Below the pieces are notes generated by a model that was not told where the DNA came from, made no database searches, and was given only the letters and a program-made list of their open reading frames with translations. A stretch of DNA of 22,070 bases from an uncultured Muribaculaceae bacterium (GTDB lineage: Bacteria > Bacteroidota > Bacteroidia > Bacteroidales > Muribaculaceae): assembly GCA_910586475.1 (NCBI GenBank), contig CAJUHM010000038.1, positions 1 through 22,070 on the forward strand, written 5' to 3'. Of this stretch, positions 8,351 to 16,337 are shown piece after piece (positions within the stretch are counted from its first letter, which is position 1; the number at the start of each line of letters is the position of its first letter). The position numbers and the translations under genes were made by a program.

Positions 8351-9445
8351 TTATTTGAACGATTTATTAAATGCCTCGAGAATCTCGCCCGGATTGGGGA
8401 CGATTCCGCCCATGCGACCGAAATGACAGACCGGAACACGGCCTTCAACGGCAAGACGAACATCCTCGATCATCTGGCCGGCGTTAAGCTCGACAACAAG
8501 GATTCCCTTTACTTTTTGCGAAAGCTCCTTTACGCGGTCATACGGAAATGGCCAGAGTGTGATCGGACGAAGCAGCCCGATTCTGACACCCTCGCTGCGG
8601 GCATCCTCTATCGCCTTCAGACAGATACGTGCTATCGACCCGAAAGCGAAAATAAGATAGTCGCAGTCTTCAGTCAGCCGCTCGTCGAATCTGACTTCAT
8701 TCTCCTCGATCAGACGGTAAGTCCGCTGGAAACGCTCGTTATTCTTCTCCATGACCGCACTGTCAAGCTCAAGCGAAGTGACGACATTCGGCCGACGTCC
8801 ACGGGGAGAGCCATCGGCTGCCCACGGACACATCGCCCGGATCTCCTCAGCCGTGCGGCGGGGACGTTGCGGCGGAAGCACAACCTTCTCCATCATCTGA
8901 CCGACAATTCCGTCCGCAAGCAAAAGCGCCGGAGTCCGGTACTTGAACGCAAGATCAAAACCAAGACCTACGAAATCGGCCATCTCCTGAACCGTCGACG
9001 GGGCAAGCACGATAAAATGATAGTCGCCGTGGCCACCACCCTTGGTGGCCTGAAAATAGTCGCTCTGCGACGGGTGGATAGTGCCGAGGCCAGGCCCCCC
9101 GCGCATCACATTGACAACAAGAGCAGGAAGCTCACTGGCTGCTATATACGACATCCCCTCAAGCATAAGGCTGATGCCCGGACTCGACGATGATGTCATG
9201 ACCGCCTTTCCGGTCGACGCTCCGCCGTAGACCATATTGATCGAGGCAATCTCACTTTCGGCCTGAAGGACAACCATGCCCGTCGTTTCCCACGGCATAA
9301 GTGCCTCCAGTGTTTCCAGCACCTCGCTCTGAGGAGTGATCGGATAACCGAAATAGCCGTCTACTCCGTAACGCACTGCTGCGTGGGCGATCGCCTCGTT
9401 GCCTTTCATCAAGGTTACTTCTTCTTTCATAAAGTATCTGTTCAT
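8351..9445 (-). CDS. 2-oxoacid:ferredoxin oxidoreductase, alpha subunit (VorB/KorA-like)
   Basis: This 364-residue protein has the pyrimidine-binding domain opening LMKGNEAIAHAAVRYGVDGYFGYPITPQSE. Then come QAESEIASINMVYGGASTGK and TSSSSPGISLMLEGMSYIAASELPAL, and a C-terminal transketolase-like domain from about residue 255 (YLIFAFGSIARI ... ITLWPFP). It forms the catalytic unit with beta, oxidising a 2-oxoacid and CoA to acyl-CoA. The annotated start at 9445 could be replaced by the ATG at 9430 (MKEEVTLMKGNEA), closer to the family start as I remember it. The gene is separated from the delta ferredoxin gene by 180 bases filled by a repeat (9484-9597), which is unusual for this operon. Confidence 0.92.
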   Translation of the reverse strand: MNRYFMKEEVTLMKGNEAIAHAAVRYGVDGYFGYPITPQSEVLETLEALMPWETTGMVVLQAESEIASINMVYGGASTGKAVMTSSSSPGISLMLEGMSYIAASELPALVVNVMRGGPGLGTIHPSQSDYFQATKGGGHGDYHFIVLAPSTVQEMADFVGLGFDLAFKYRTPALLLADGIVGQMMEKVVLPPQRPRRTAEEIRAMCPWAADGSPRGRRPNVVTSLELDSAVMEKNNERFQRTYRLIEENEVRFDERLTEDCDYLIFAFGSIARICLKAIEDARSEGVRIGLLRPITLWPFPYDRVKELSQKVKGILVVELNAGQMIEDVRLAVEGRVPVCHFGRMGGIVPNPGEILEAFNKSFK

Positions 9446-9483
9446 TACCGGGCCTGGTGGCCGCGGATTTATAATGTTGTTTC

Positions 9484-9597
9484 TTAGAGAGTGTTTGGAT
9501 CTAAATCAAATTAAGACTGAGAGGATTTTTTTTAAAGGTTCTCTATATCACTCTATAATTTTTTGTTAACGCAATGCTAATCTAAACATTCTCTTAT
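9484..9597. repeat. Dispersed repeat copy A with imperfect terminal inverted repeats (MITE-like)
   Basis: The left end AGAGAGTGTTTGGAT (from 9486) is mirrored at the right end by AATCTAAACATTCTCTTAT (about 9579-9597). The two ends match at roughly 16 of 18 positions as inverted repeats. Inside is GAGAGGATTTT followed by GGTTCTCT, also found in copy B (11415-11480). There is no coding capacity. Copy A lies between the delta and alpha oxidoreductase genes. I see no clean target-site duplication. Confidence 0.55.
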
Positions 9598-9625
9598 ATT
9601 TGTTCGTCAAGAGATCGCGGGGCGC

Positions 9626-9856
9626 TCACTTCTCCACCACTCGGTAGACCTCGATGCATGCGTCCGGACAGACAAGCGCGCACGAAGCACACCCTATGCA
9701 CTTTTCCGGATCGGCCGCATATGCGAAATGATAGCCTCGGTCATTGACCTCTTTAGCCTGAAGGGCAAGTACATCGGTCGGGCATGCGACAACACACAGA
9801 TTGCAGCCTTTGCAACGTTCCCGGCTGATATCAACCGCTCCTATTACTTTTGCCAT
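9626..9856 (-). CDS. 2-oxoacid:ferredoxin oxidoreductase, delta (ferredoxin-like) subunit
   Basis: This 76-residue protein has two CxxCxxCxxxCP motifs: CKGCNLCVVACP near 16-27 and CIGCASCALVCP near 53-64. It should carry two [4Fe-4S] clusters and move electrons from the alpha/beta active site to free ferredoxin. It is longer than the stand-alone ferredoxin at 6708-6875 and opens MAKVIGAVDISRERCKGC, typical of the delta/KorD type. It is the first gene of the cluster. The 180-base gap to the alpha gene holds a repeat, so read-through or a second promoter must supply the downstream subunits. Confidence 0.9.
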   Translation of the reverse strand: MAKVIGAVDISRERCKGCNLCVVACPTDVLALQAKEVNDRGYHFAYAADPEKCIGCASCALVCPDACIEVYRVVEK

Positions 9857-9990
9857 AATTCTATAAACTCTTTTTCACCTACGGCTCACTGACTGCTTTT
9901 CAGCAGCAACCGGTTCAGTGGATTATAAACACAATGTTGTCAGAATCGCCGCAGGCCACCTTTGAAACCGCCCGCTGAACGATAGTTATG

Positions 9991-9998
9991 CAAATATA
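9991..9998 (-). promoter_or_regulatory. Probable -7 box of the oxidoreductase operon
   Basis: On the minus strand TATATTTG fits TAnnTTTG and lies 135 bases before the delta ATG, implying a leader of about 125-130 bases. The -33 box is degenerate. I see no other structure in 9857-10072 that I can support. Confidence 0.5.
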
Positions 9999-10072
9999 CC
10001 AATTTTTTCTTCAATTAAGACATTTTTAACACATCCTTAACCATTGGCACATTTGGCATAAAAGTGTGCTGG

Positions 10073-11392
10073 CTAAAATCTCACTTCCGTAACCCTGACA
10101 CGCTTTCCCTTAAGCTTATTCGCATTGAGTGTGCCGAGCATACCGCCGACCGACTCCCGCGGGACAGCGACAAGCGAATAATGGTCATAGACATTGATCT
10201 TTCCGACCTCCCCCGAAGTCAGCTCACTGTTTTTCATGACATAACCGAGAACATCGCCCCTTGAGATCTTCTCCTTTCGGCCGGCGTTGATGTGGAGTGT
10301 GGCGATACCCGACACTGGCGGACGGCTCCCATCGGCCGGGGGCTGATACGAACGGTCAAAACGTATATAGGGCGCGATATTGTCCGCCTCCGAAGTGATG
10401 ACATACACACGCCCCGAAGCCTCCTGACGCGCCGTCCGGCCGTTGCGGTGAGTCCATGTCGCTTCGTCGACAGGCAGATGATAGTGGACCACTGCATCCA
10501 GTCCCGTAATGTCAAGACCGCGCGCGGCAAGATCCGTCGCGACAAGAACCGGCGTAGTCCCGTTTGCAAACAGATCTACTGCAGTCGAGCGCTGCTGCTG
10601 GTCGAGCGCGCCATGATAAAGACCCGCCATGATATGCTCCCGTTTCAGACGCTCCCTGATTCGGTCGGCACTCTCGCGATGGTTGACAAAAACAATCGCC
10701 TTCTCCCCCGGCGACATTGACGAAAGCAACCCCACGAGGCTATCGAGCTTATCCCGGCTGAAACTTTCGACACTGACAACCTCAAGCTTCCCGGAATTAT
10801 CCTGCGGAAGCGACTCGATGATTTCCGCATTGGCGCCATTGATATAATCGGGAAAAGAGGAAAGCATCGTGGCCGAAGTCATTGTCAGGTTTGACGGAGC
10901 CCCGATCCGGCGCATGATCCGTTTCATCTCCCCCTCGAATCCAAGCTCAAGCGACTTATCATACTCATCGAGCACAACCGAGCGCAACGCACGTTCCGCA
11001 ACAAGATTCCCCCTCTGAAGATGATCGAGAAAACGGCCTGGCGTCGCAACGATAATATCCGGAACCGGAGACAGCGAAGCCTTCTCGTCAGCGACACTGT
11101 GACCCCCATAGAAAGCCACCGTCTTATAACCGCGACAAAGCTGACGCATCACCGAGACAATCTGGATCACAAGCTCCCGCGAAGGAGCCAGAACCAGAGC
11201 CTGAAGCCCGATGCCGGATTCGCGCAGACTGCGCAGAATTCTCATTCCGAAGGCAATCGTCTTGCCTGATCCGGTAGGAGAGATTAGTATCAGCTGACGT
11301 GCCTCCGATCCGAGCACTTTGAGCTGCATCGGATTCAGCTCCTTTATTCCGTCGAGCGTTTTGACGCGTTCTATGACTTCTCGTTCAGTCAT
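10073..11392 (-). CDS. DEAD-box ATP-dependent RNA helicase, DbpA-like
   Basis: This 439-residue protein shows the helicase motifs in order: SPTGSGKT (38-45, motif I), PSRELVIQ (Ia), GG, TPGR (117-120, Ib), DEYD (142-145, motif II), TSAT (172-175, III), VFVNHR (IV), ATDLAARGLD (V) and HRNGRTAR (VI). Motif II is DEYD rather than DEAD; the two catalytic acids are kept. The last ~75 residues (from ATLHINAGRKEKISRGDVLGY) resemble the DbpA C-terminal RNA-binding domain, which in E. coli DbpA recognises 23S rRNA hairpin 92. A role in large-subunit ribosome assembly is therefore likely. It appears to be a single-gene unit with an upstream region of 280 bases containing a repeat copy and a palindrome. 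Confidence 0.92.
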   Translation of the reverse strand: MTEREVIERVKTLDGIKELNPMQLKVLGSEARQLILISPTGSGKTIAFGMRILRSLRESGIGLQALVLAPSRELVIQIVSVMRQLCRGYKTVAFYGGHSVADEKASLSPVPDIIVATPGRFLDHLQRGNLVAERALRSVVLDEYDKSLELGFEGEMKRIMRRIGAPSNLTMTSATMLSSFPDYINGANAEIIESLPQDNSGKLEVVSVESFSRDKLDSLVGLLSSMSPGEKAIVFVNHRESADRIRERLKREHIMAGLYHGALDQQQRSTAVDLFANGTTPVLVATDLAARGLDITGLDAVVHYHLPVDEATWTHRNGRTARQEASGRVYVITSEADNIAPYIRFDRSYQPPADGSRPPVSGIATLHINAGRKEKISRGDVLGYVMKNSELTSGEVGKINVYDHYSLVAVPRESVGGMLGTLNANKLKGKRVRVTEVRF

Positions 11393-11414
11393 ATTTCGTA
11401 ATGAATTATCGTAT

Positions 11415-11480
11415 TAAGAGAGTGTGTTTAAATTTAATTGTGGGGTTCTGTTGAGAGGATTTTGTGAGATGTTCTCTCAC
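11415..11480. repeat. Dispersed repeat copy B, upstream of the helicase gene
   Basis: It shares the blocks AAGAGAGTGT, then about 27 bases, then GAGAGGATTTT and GTTCTCT, in the same order and orientation as copy A at 9484-9544. It includes a perfect small hairpin GTGAGA-TGTTC-TCTCAC (11464-11480). It lies in the helicase 5' region, 22 bases before the start codon. No inverted end copy is visible here. Confidence 0.5.
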
Positions 11481-11563
11481 GAAGCCACGCTGGGACATAA
11501 CGGGCTATGTGACCGGTCCGACTCGGTGAAAACAACCACAAAAGACCTCAGGGAACCAACAAG

Positions 11564-11581
11564 ATTCTTTACACAAAGAAT
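11564..11581. promoter_or_regulatory. Perfect palindrome ATTCTTT-ACAC-AAAGAAT, candidate operator
   Basis: Seven-base arms around a four-base centre, in the region between the crp-like gene and the helicase. The first 12 bases around its left arm (AAGATTCTTTAC, 11561-11572) recur in inverse orientation next to the -7 box of the crp-like gene (12412-12423). On the minus strand the palindrome overlaps a weak promoter-like ATTCTTTG with a TTTA about 20 bases upstream. The binding protein is unknown. A weak hairpin terminator is the alternative. The rest of 11481-11672 shows nothing else I can support. Confidence 0.35.
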
Positions 11582-11672
11582 TTCAATTTAAACAGATTCT
11601 AAATTTACAACAGCGCGGAAACCACATGGTTCGGTCTTTTCTTTTCACACTCGACGCCCACCGCACGCCTGC

Positions 11673-12371
11673 TCAGCCATATTTGCTTATTCTGACGAGC
11701 GACGTCTCGTCCGTGATCTTGATTTCGCGGCCATCGACAACGATCAGATGCTCGTTGACAAAAGTTGTCAGCGTCCTGATCGCATTCGACGTCGTCATAT
11801 TCGAAAGACTCGCAAGATCCTCTCGCGACATATACATACGCAGCGTCACTCCGTCCGCCTCATAGCCATATTGCTGACGGAGCGCGACAAGGGTCTCTGC
11901 CAGACGGCCGCGGATATGCTTCTGCGTCAGATTGACCGTGCGCGTATCCGCGCTGCCGAGATTGCGTGACAGCTCGTGGAGAAAAAACCACATAACATCC
12001 CTGTTGCTCTCGATCAGACGGCGGACAACATCGAGAGGAATCATCCCGATTTCCGAAAGCTCCATCGCCGCGGCTGTATGGACATAGACCTCACGCGCAA
12101 AATATGCCCGGTAACCGAAATACTGAACCGGACTGACAAGACGAAGAATCTGCTGACGGCCACCCGCTCCATCCTTGTAGAGCTTTGCACGGCCTTTCAG
12201 CAACACAAAAAGATGCTCGGGATTCTCGCCTTCCGCATAGATGATCTGATTTTTCTTGAAGTGCTGGAGACAGAAACTGTCCGTCACCATACGCTTCTCA
12301 TCGTTTGACAGCACGGACCACAGGTCCGCCATATCCTCGCCGATGACTTGTTCAAGGGCTTTCTTTATCAT
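11673..12371 (-). CDS. Crp/Fnr family transcriptional regulator
   Basis: This 232-residue protein has an N-terminal cyclic-nucleotide-binding-type beta-roll (about 35-120: QIIYAEGENPEHLFVLLKGRAKLYKDG). A long dimer helix follows (about 125-155), then a C-terminal winged helix-turn-helix with MSREDLASLSNMTTSNAIRTLTTF near 185-208. There is no N-terminal cysteine cluster of the Fnr type, so an Fe-S oxygen sensor is unlikely. The ligand cannot be told. The Bacteroidetes promoter at 12407-12437 gives a leader of about 30 bases. It follows the efflux operon on the same strand, 109 bases after the TolC-like gene. Target genes cannot be deduced, although a shared 12-mer suggests it may control itself and the helicase. 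Confidence 0.9.
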   Translation of the reverse strand: MIKKALEQVIGEDMADLWSVLSNDEKRMVTDSFCLQHFKKNQIIYAEGENPEHLFVLLKGRAKLYKDGAGGRQQILRLVSPVQYFGYRAYFAREVYVHTAAAMELSEIGMIPLDVVRRLIESNRDVMWFFLHELSRNLGSADTRTVNLTQKHIRGRLAETLVALRQQYGYEADGVTLRMYMSREDLASLSNMTTSNAIRTLTTFVNEHLIVVDGREIKITDETSLVRISKYG

Positions 12372-12406
12372 TGCAATCGCCGTAAAACTATGTTTTATAA
12401 CACATG

Positions 12407-12437
12407 CAAAGGTAAAGAATCTTATTCAATCCTGCAA
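12407..12437 (-). promoter_or_regulatory. Promoter of the Crp/Fnr-type regulator
   Basis: On the minus strand a TTG box (12435-12437) is followed by 20 bases and then TACCTTTG (12407-12414), a perfect -7 box. The 12-mer AAGATTCTTTAC, shared with the palindrome at 11564, runs into the first bases of the -7 box. Confidence 0.7.
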
Positions 12438-12480
12438 CAAAAATGTTACAAACTTCCCGTCCGTCACCTCATGCGCTCCC

Positions 12481-13773
12481 CTAACGGTTGTAGAATTCGA
12501 GAATCCGGCGGCGCAGAATCAGCTCATATCGCGACTGGACTGTCGAGATCCGCGACTTGATATATTCGGCGCGGGTCTGCTCAAGCTCCGTCGAATTGGC
12601 GCGGCCGAATTCAAATTTGACCTCCATAGCCTCGAAAGCTGCCTTGGTCGCATCCTCTGCAACAATCGCCGCCTCGAGCTTGCTCTCTGCCGCCACGGCC
12701 TGAAGGTGCGCCTGCTGAATCGACTTATAGAGATTGCTGCACACATCCTCCTGACGAAGGCGTGCTGTTGTCATGGAAACCTCGGCCCTCCTCACACGGT
12801 TACGCGTCGCAAACGCGTCAAAAAGCGGAATCGAGAGCGTAAATCCGACCGACGTATTGAAATTGTCACGCATCTGACGGTGAAACGGAGCGTTTTCAAA
12901 ACCGTTCAGATAATAATAGCTGCTGCCGATCCCGGCATTGAACGACAGACGCGGCAGATAGCCCGTTTTCGCAAGACGGATATTCCGGTCAGCGGCCTCC
13001 GTCTCATAGCGGGCGGCCAGAACCCCGTGGTTCGACTGCAATGCCGACGTGTAGACCTCCTCCGACGAAAGCGTCCTCAACCGCTCTTCCGGCAGAGGCC
13101 TGACATCAAAACCATCGCTCGAGGGCAGCTGTAGAAGCTGCGACAGGTCGAGCAGCGCGAGCATACGGTCATTGCGGGCATTGACAACACTCAGATTGTC
13201 TTTCGCCACCTGCGCCTCTGCCTGTGTCAGCTCAAGCTCCGGGAGCTTTCCCTCTTCGACAAGAATACGGCTACGTTCAAGCTGAACCTCCGACAGTCGC
13301 TTCTGCTCGCTCGCGACATCCTCAAGCTCTCCCGAATAGAGCACCTGAAGATACTGAACGATGACCTGTAGCTCAACATTATCTTTCGTCGCCTCGACCT
13401 GCTCGGCCACGGTTTTCAGATAAGCCCTCGAATAGTCAAGCTGGCGAACTGCCGACAATCCCTGGAACAGCGGCAACGAAACGCCGACACTCCATCCCGT
13501 CTGCGACGTATTGCGGTTGGCATACGTATTCTCAGCCGTCAGACCGCGTCCGAAATTAAACGACTGACTCGCCTGTGCCTGCGCCTGAGGAAGAAATGCA
13601 TCCTTTGCCTCCGTAACTCCAAGCTCGGCCGAAGAGCGGTCGACCATAGCGTTTCTGACTGAAATATTGTGCGAAATCGCATAATTGATACAACTGTCCA
13701 GACTCCATTTCTCAGCCGCGTTCACCTGAAAAAAAACGGCCACGAGCCATAATGCTGTTATAAATCGTTTCAT
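12481..13773 (-). CDS. TolC-family outer membrane efflux protein
   Basis: This 430-residue protein has a signal peptide (MKRFITALWLVAVFFQVNAA, cut near residue 20). Two outer-membrane-efflux repeats follow, rich in long amphipathic helices. The opening WSLDSCINYAISHNISVRNA is typical of the family. TolC proteins form trimeric outer-membrane ducts that dock on a periplasmic adaptor. It is the fifth and last gene of the efflux operon, 31 bases after the adaptor gene. It lacks an N-terminal lipobox cysteine, so it is not of the OprM lipoprotein type. Confidence 0.92.
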   Translation of the reverse strand: MKRFITALWLVAVFFQVNAAEKWSLDSCINYAISHNISVRNAMVDRSSAELGVTEAKDAFLPQAQAQASQSFNFGRGLTAENTYANRNTSQTGWSVGVSLPLFQGLSAVRQLDYSRAYLKTVAEQVEATKDNVELQVIVQYLQVLYSGELEDVASEQKRLSEVQLERSRILVEEGKLPELELTQAEAQVAKDNLSVVNARNDRMLALLDLSQLLQLPSSDGFDVRPLPEERLRTLSSEEVYTSALQSNHGVLAARYETEAADRNIRLAKTGYLPRLSFNAGIGSSYYYLNGFENAPFHRQMRDNFNTSVGFTLSIPLFDAFATRNRVRRAEVSMTTARLRQEDVCSNLYKSIQQAHLQAVAAESKLEAAIVAEDATKAAFEAMEVKFEFGRANSTELEQTRAEYIKSRISTVQSRYELILRRRILEFYNR

Positions 13774-13804
13774 CGGTTATTCTGATTATTTATCATTCAT
13801 CCGT

Positions 13805-14911
13805 TTATTTTTGCGTGTCAGTTTCCTGTCCTCGCAGAAGAACCTTACTGTCAATCCCGCTTTTGACCTCAATATTGATCCCGTCGCTAACTCCGGTCAC
13901 GATCGGAGTGCGGCGGAAAGTCTGCGTCGGAACCGAATCGATCAGACAGTAGACAAACGTCGAATCTCCCGAAAACTCAACGACACTCTCTGCGACACGC
14001 AACACATTATCCGCACGCTTAAGCCCTACCCGCGCATTGGCGCTATAGCCCGCACGCATTTTGACTCCGGGATCGGCATTGAGCGCGGCCTTCAGTTCAA
14101 ACGTATTGGCACCCGTCGTCGAACTTCCCTTCGGTGAGATATACTCGATCGTAGCACTCGCCTCAAAATCCGGAATCGCACCGACCGTGATCGTCATCGG
14201 CATTCCGACAGCCAGCGATCCGATCTCAGTCTCGTCGACAGTCCCCTTGAATATAAGATTGGTCATGTCTGCGATCGTAGCGATAGTCGTCCCATCGTTG
14301 AACGTATTTGACTGAATGACCGACGATCCGACCTTGACCGGCACATCAAGCACAAGACCGGCCGTCGTCGCACGCACCTGCGTGTTGCTCTCCGAGGCAT
14401 TATATTGCGAGACACCCTTCTTGACAATATCGACCGCATCAGCCGCAGAAACGACCTCCTCTTTTGCTCGGCTAAGCTCCGACAGCGTTGTCTCATACTC
14501 CTCACGCGAAATCACCTTACGATCATACAGATTCGTATTGCGCTGATGGCGCGTCTCGACATCGCGCAGATTGATCCGGGCCAGATTCAGCCGGTTCTCG
14601 GCCGACGACAGCTGCTGGGCATCCGGAATGACCTTGATGACAGCGATCACATCGCCCGCCTTGACCATATCCCCGGCCTCGACATTGATCTGAGTGATGA
14701 TTCCCGAAATCTGTGGTTTGATGTCGATCTCATCTCGAGGCTCGATAGTCCCCGTCAGCACGGCAGTCCGCTCGACCTCCCCCATTGTCGGGCTGACAAG
14801 CTCATAGCGGATCTCTTTTGGCCGCGAATTCAGATAGAGATAGACAATCGTCGCAATAAACGCACACCCCAGCAGGGTCCATAGGAAAATGCGCAAAATT
14901 CTTTTCATCAT
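13805..14911 (-). CDS. HlyD/MacA-type periplasmic adaptor (membrane fusion protein)
   Basis: This 368-residue protein has one N-terminal membrane anchor (about 5-28). The first lipoyl half-motif follows (GTIEPRDEIDIKPQISGIITQINVEAGDMVKAGD, about 54-87), then an alpha-helical hairpin (about 98-165). The second lipoyl half (VRATTAGLVLDVPVKVGSSV), a beta-barrel and a membrane-proximal domain complete it. The adaptor links the inner-membrane ABC transporter to the TolC duct. It is 37 bases from the upstream permease gene and 31 bases from the TolC-like gene. Confidence 0.92.
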   Translation of the reverse strand: MMKRILRIFLWTLLGCAFIATIVYLYLNSRPKEIRYELVSPTMGEVERTAVLTGTIEPRDEIDIKPQISGIITQINVEAGDMVKAGDVIAVIKVIPDAQQLSSAENRLNLARINLRDVETRHQRNTNLYDRKVISREEYETTLSELSRAKEEVVSAADAVDIVKKGVSQYNASESNTQVRATTAGLVLDVPVKVGSSVIQSNTFNDGTTIATIADMTNLIFKGTVDETEIGSLAVGMPMTITVGAIPDFEASATIEYISPKGSSTTGANTFELKAALNADPGVKMRAGYSANARVGLKRADNVLRVAESVVEFSGDSTFVYCLIDSVPTQTFRRTPIVTGVSDGINIEVKSGIDSKVLLRGQETDTQK

Positions 14912-14948
14912 GCTGTGTTTTTTATATTGTTTTGTTATTTGATTCTTT

Positions 14949-16196
14949 CTATTTATCGTTGAGCGCCTCGACAGGCTTTATTCTCATCGCCTTCAGTGCC
15001 GGAATAATACCCGCGAGAGTCCCCAGTATAAGAAATGCCACGACAATTCCTGCGGCATCGGCCATAGCAAGATCGAAATGAGCCGATCCAAGAATCGGAT
15101 CATAAGTCAACTTTTCCGTAAGAGCCAGCGCGCCGACTGCGAAACAGACGCCCGTAACGCCCGAAACAGCCGTCAGCGTCATGCTCTCCGTCAGGATCTG
15201 GGCAATGATATCCGATGGCTTAGCTCCGATCGCACGCCGGATTCCGATCTCTCGGGTGCGCTCCTTGACTATGATCCACATTATATTCCCGACCCCTATC
15301 ACCCCCGCAAGCAGTGTTCCGGCACCGACAAAAAGTGCGAGCAGACTGATACCCATGAACAGATTGTCGACCATCTCGAACTGCTCCGAAATGTCCAGGA
15401 ACCACATCGCCTTGTCATCATCCGGCGAAATCGGATGATTCATCGTTATCGAACGCCATAGCCAGGCCTTTGCCTCCGTCGGAGTGTGACCCGGAACAGC
15501 AGTAAAAATCAGCGTGTTGACATCAGTCCCGAGATTGAATGCGCGCCGCATCGTCGCCGCAGGCACTATCGCTGAATCATCAAGACGGCAGCCGATAGAG
15601 CCCTCTCCCTTCTGCCCGATCACCCCGACAACCTGAAAATAGATCCCGTCGATCTCCACATAGTGGCCCAGAGGACTCTCGTTGCCGAACAGCTCTGACG
15701 CGACATTCTTTCCCAGCGCAACGACCTTTCGCGAGCCCCGGTTGTCTGTCTTATTTAGCTCACGGCCTTCATAGATAACCGGAATCTGCATCTTGAAATA
15801 ATCCTCCTCCACACCCATCATCTGACCGCTCGCCGACTTCGTCCCGTACTTCATGCGTCCGACATTGTTGATCATCGCCGACGAATACTCGAGAATCGGA
15901 CAGATCCGACGGAAATAATCGACATCATCCGTAGTCAGCGACCACGTACGACCCTTTTTGAATCCACGATAGGGCATCGTTGTCCGGTTTGGGAATGCAC
16001 CGCCGAGATTTGTGGCAAAACCCTGGAAGTTTCTCATCATCATCCCCTGAAGACCGGAGGCTCCGCCCCAGAGCATTCCGAGCATGGCCGTTCCCCAGAA
16101 AATCCCGAAAGCAGTCAGAAACGTACGGGTCTTATTGCGCGAAAGTGTTGCGATTATCTCGCGCCAGTTATCTTTGTCAAAAATTGGATTCTTCAT
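14949..16196 (-). CDS. MacB/FtsX-like ABC transporter permease (second of two)
   Basis: This 415-residue protein has the MacB-type layout without the ATPase: a short cytoplasmic N-terminus, one membrane helix (about 25-45), a large periplasmic MacB core domain (about 50-275), then three membrane helices (about 280-405). The FtsX region has VKERTREIGIRRAIGAKPSDI and ends MRIKPVEALNDK, both family signatures. It should pair with the permease at 16338-17558 and the ATPase at 17558-18265. The 141-base gap from the first permease is the longest in the operon and holds very short open frames. Confidence 0.92.
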   Translation of the reverse strand: MKNPIFDKDNWREIIATLSRNKTRTFLTAFGIFWGTAMLGMLWGGASGLQGMMMRNFQGFATNLGGAFPNRTTMPYRGFKKGRTWSLTTDDVDYFRRICPILEYSSAMINNVGRMKYGTKSASGQMMGVEEDYFKMQIPVIYEGRELNKTDNRGSRKVVALGKNVASELFGNESPLGHYVEIDGIYFQVVGVIGQKGEGSIGCRLDDSAIVPAATMRRAFNLGTDVNTLIFTAVPGHTPTEAKAWLWRSITMNHPISPDDDKAMWFLDISEQFEMVDNLFMGISLLALFVGAGTLLAGVIGVGNIMWIIVKERTREIGIRRAIGAKPSDIIAQILTESMTLTAVSGVTGVCFAVGALALTEKLTYDPILGSAHFDLAMADAAGIVVAFLILGTLAGIIPALKAMRIKPVEALNDK

Positions 16197-16239
16197 TTTC
16201 CAGTCTGCTTAGTGGTCGTTTAATATCATTACTCATACT

Positions 16240-16329
16240 TCACAAGTCACATTCAAAACTTTTCCTCATCCATTCTCTTGAGGAGGATACACTCCTGTTT
16301 TCACATTTGTTGTTAAACGGCCTCTTCAT
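16240..16329 (-). CDS. Possible 29-residue leader peptide between the two permease genes
   Basis: An ATG nine bases after the first permease stop opens a 29-codon frame (MKRPFNNKCENRSVSSSREW...). Three bases past its stop, another ATG at 16236 opens a 19-codon frame (MSNDIKRPLSRLENEESNF) whose stop overlaps the start of the second permease. I know no homologue and see no hydrophobic segment. They may be chance frames in a 141-base spacer. A chain that hands ribosomes from one permease to the next is a possible reading, but an inference. Confidence 0.2.
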   Translation of the reverse strand: MKRPFNNKCENRSVSSSREWMRKSFECDL

Positions 16330-16337
16330 TTTATTTC

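Noticed and set aside
8329..8463. N-terminal extension of the oxidoreductase beta subunit to 8463
   Set aside because: The extension would overlap the alpha gene by about 110 bases and does not resemble the family N-terminus. MNIEDIKRSENKVY at 8328 gives the expected length and spacing.
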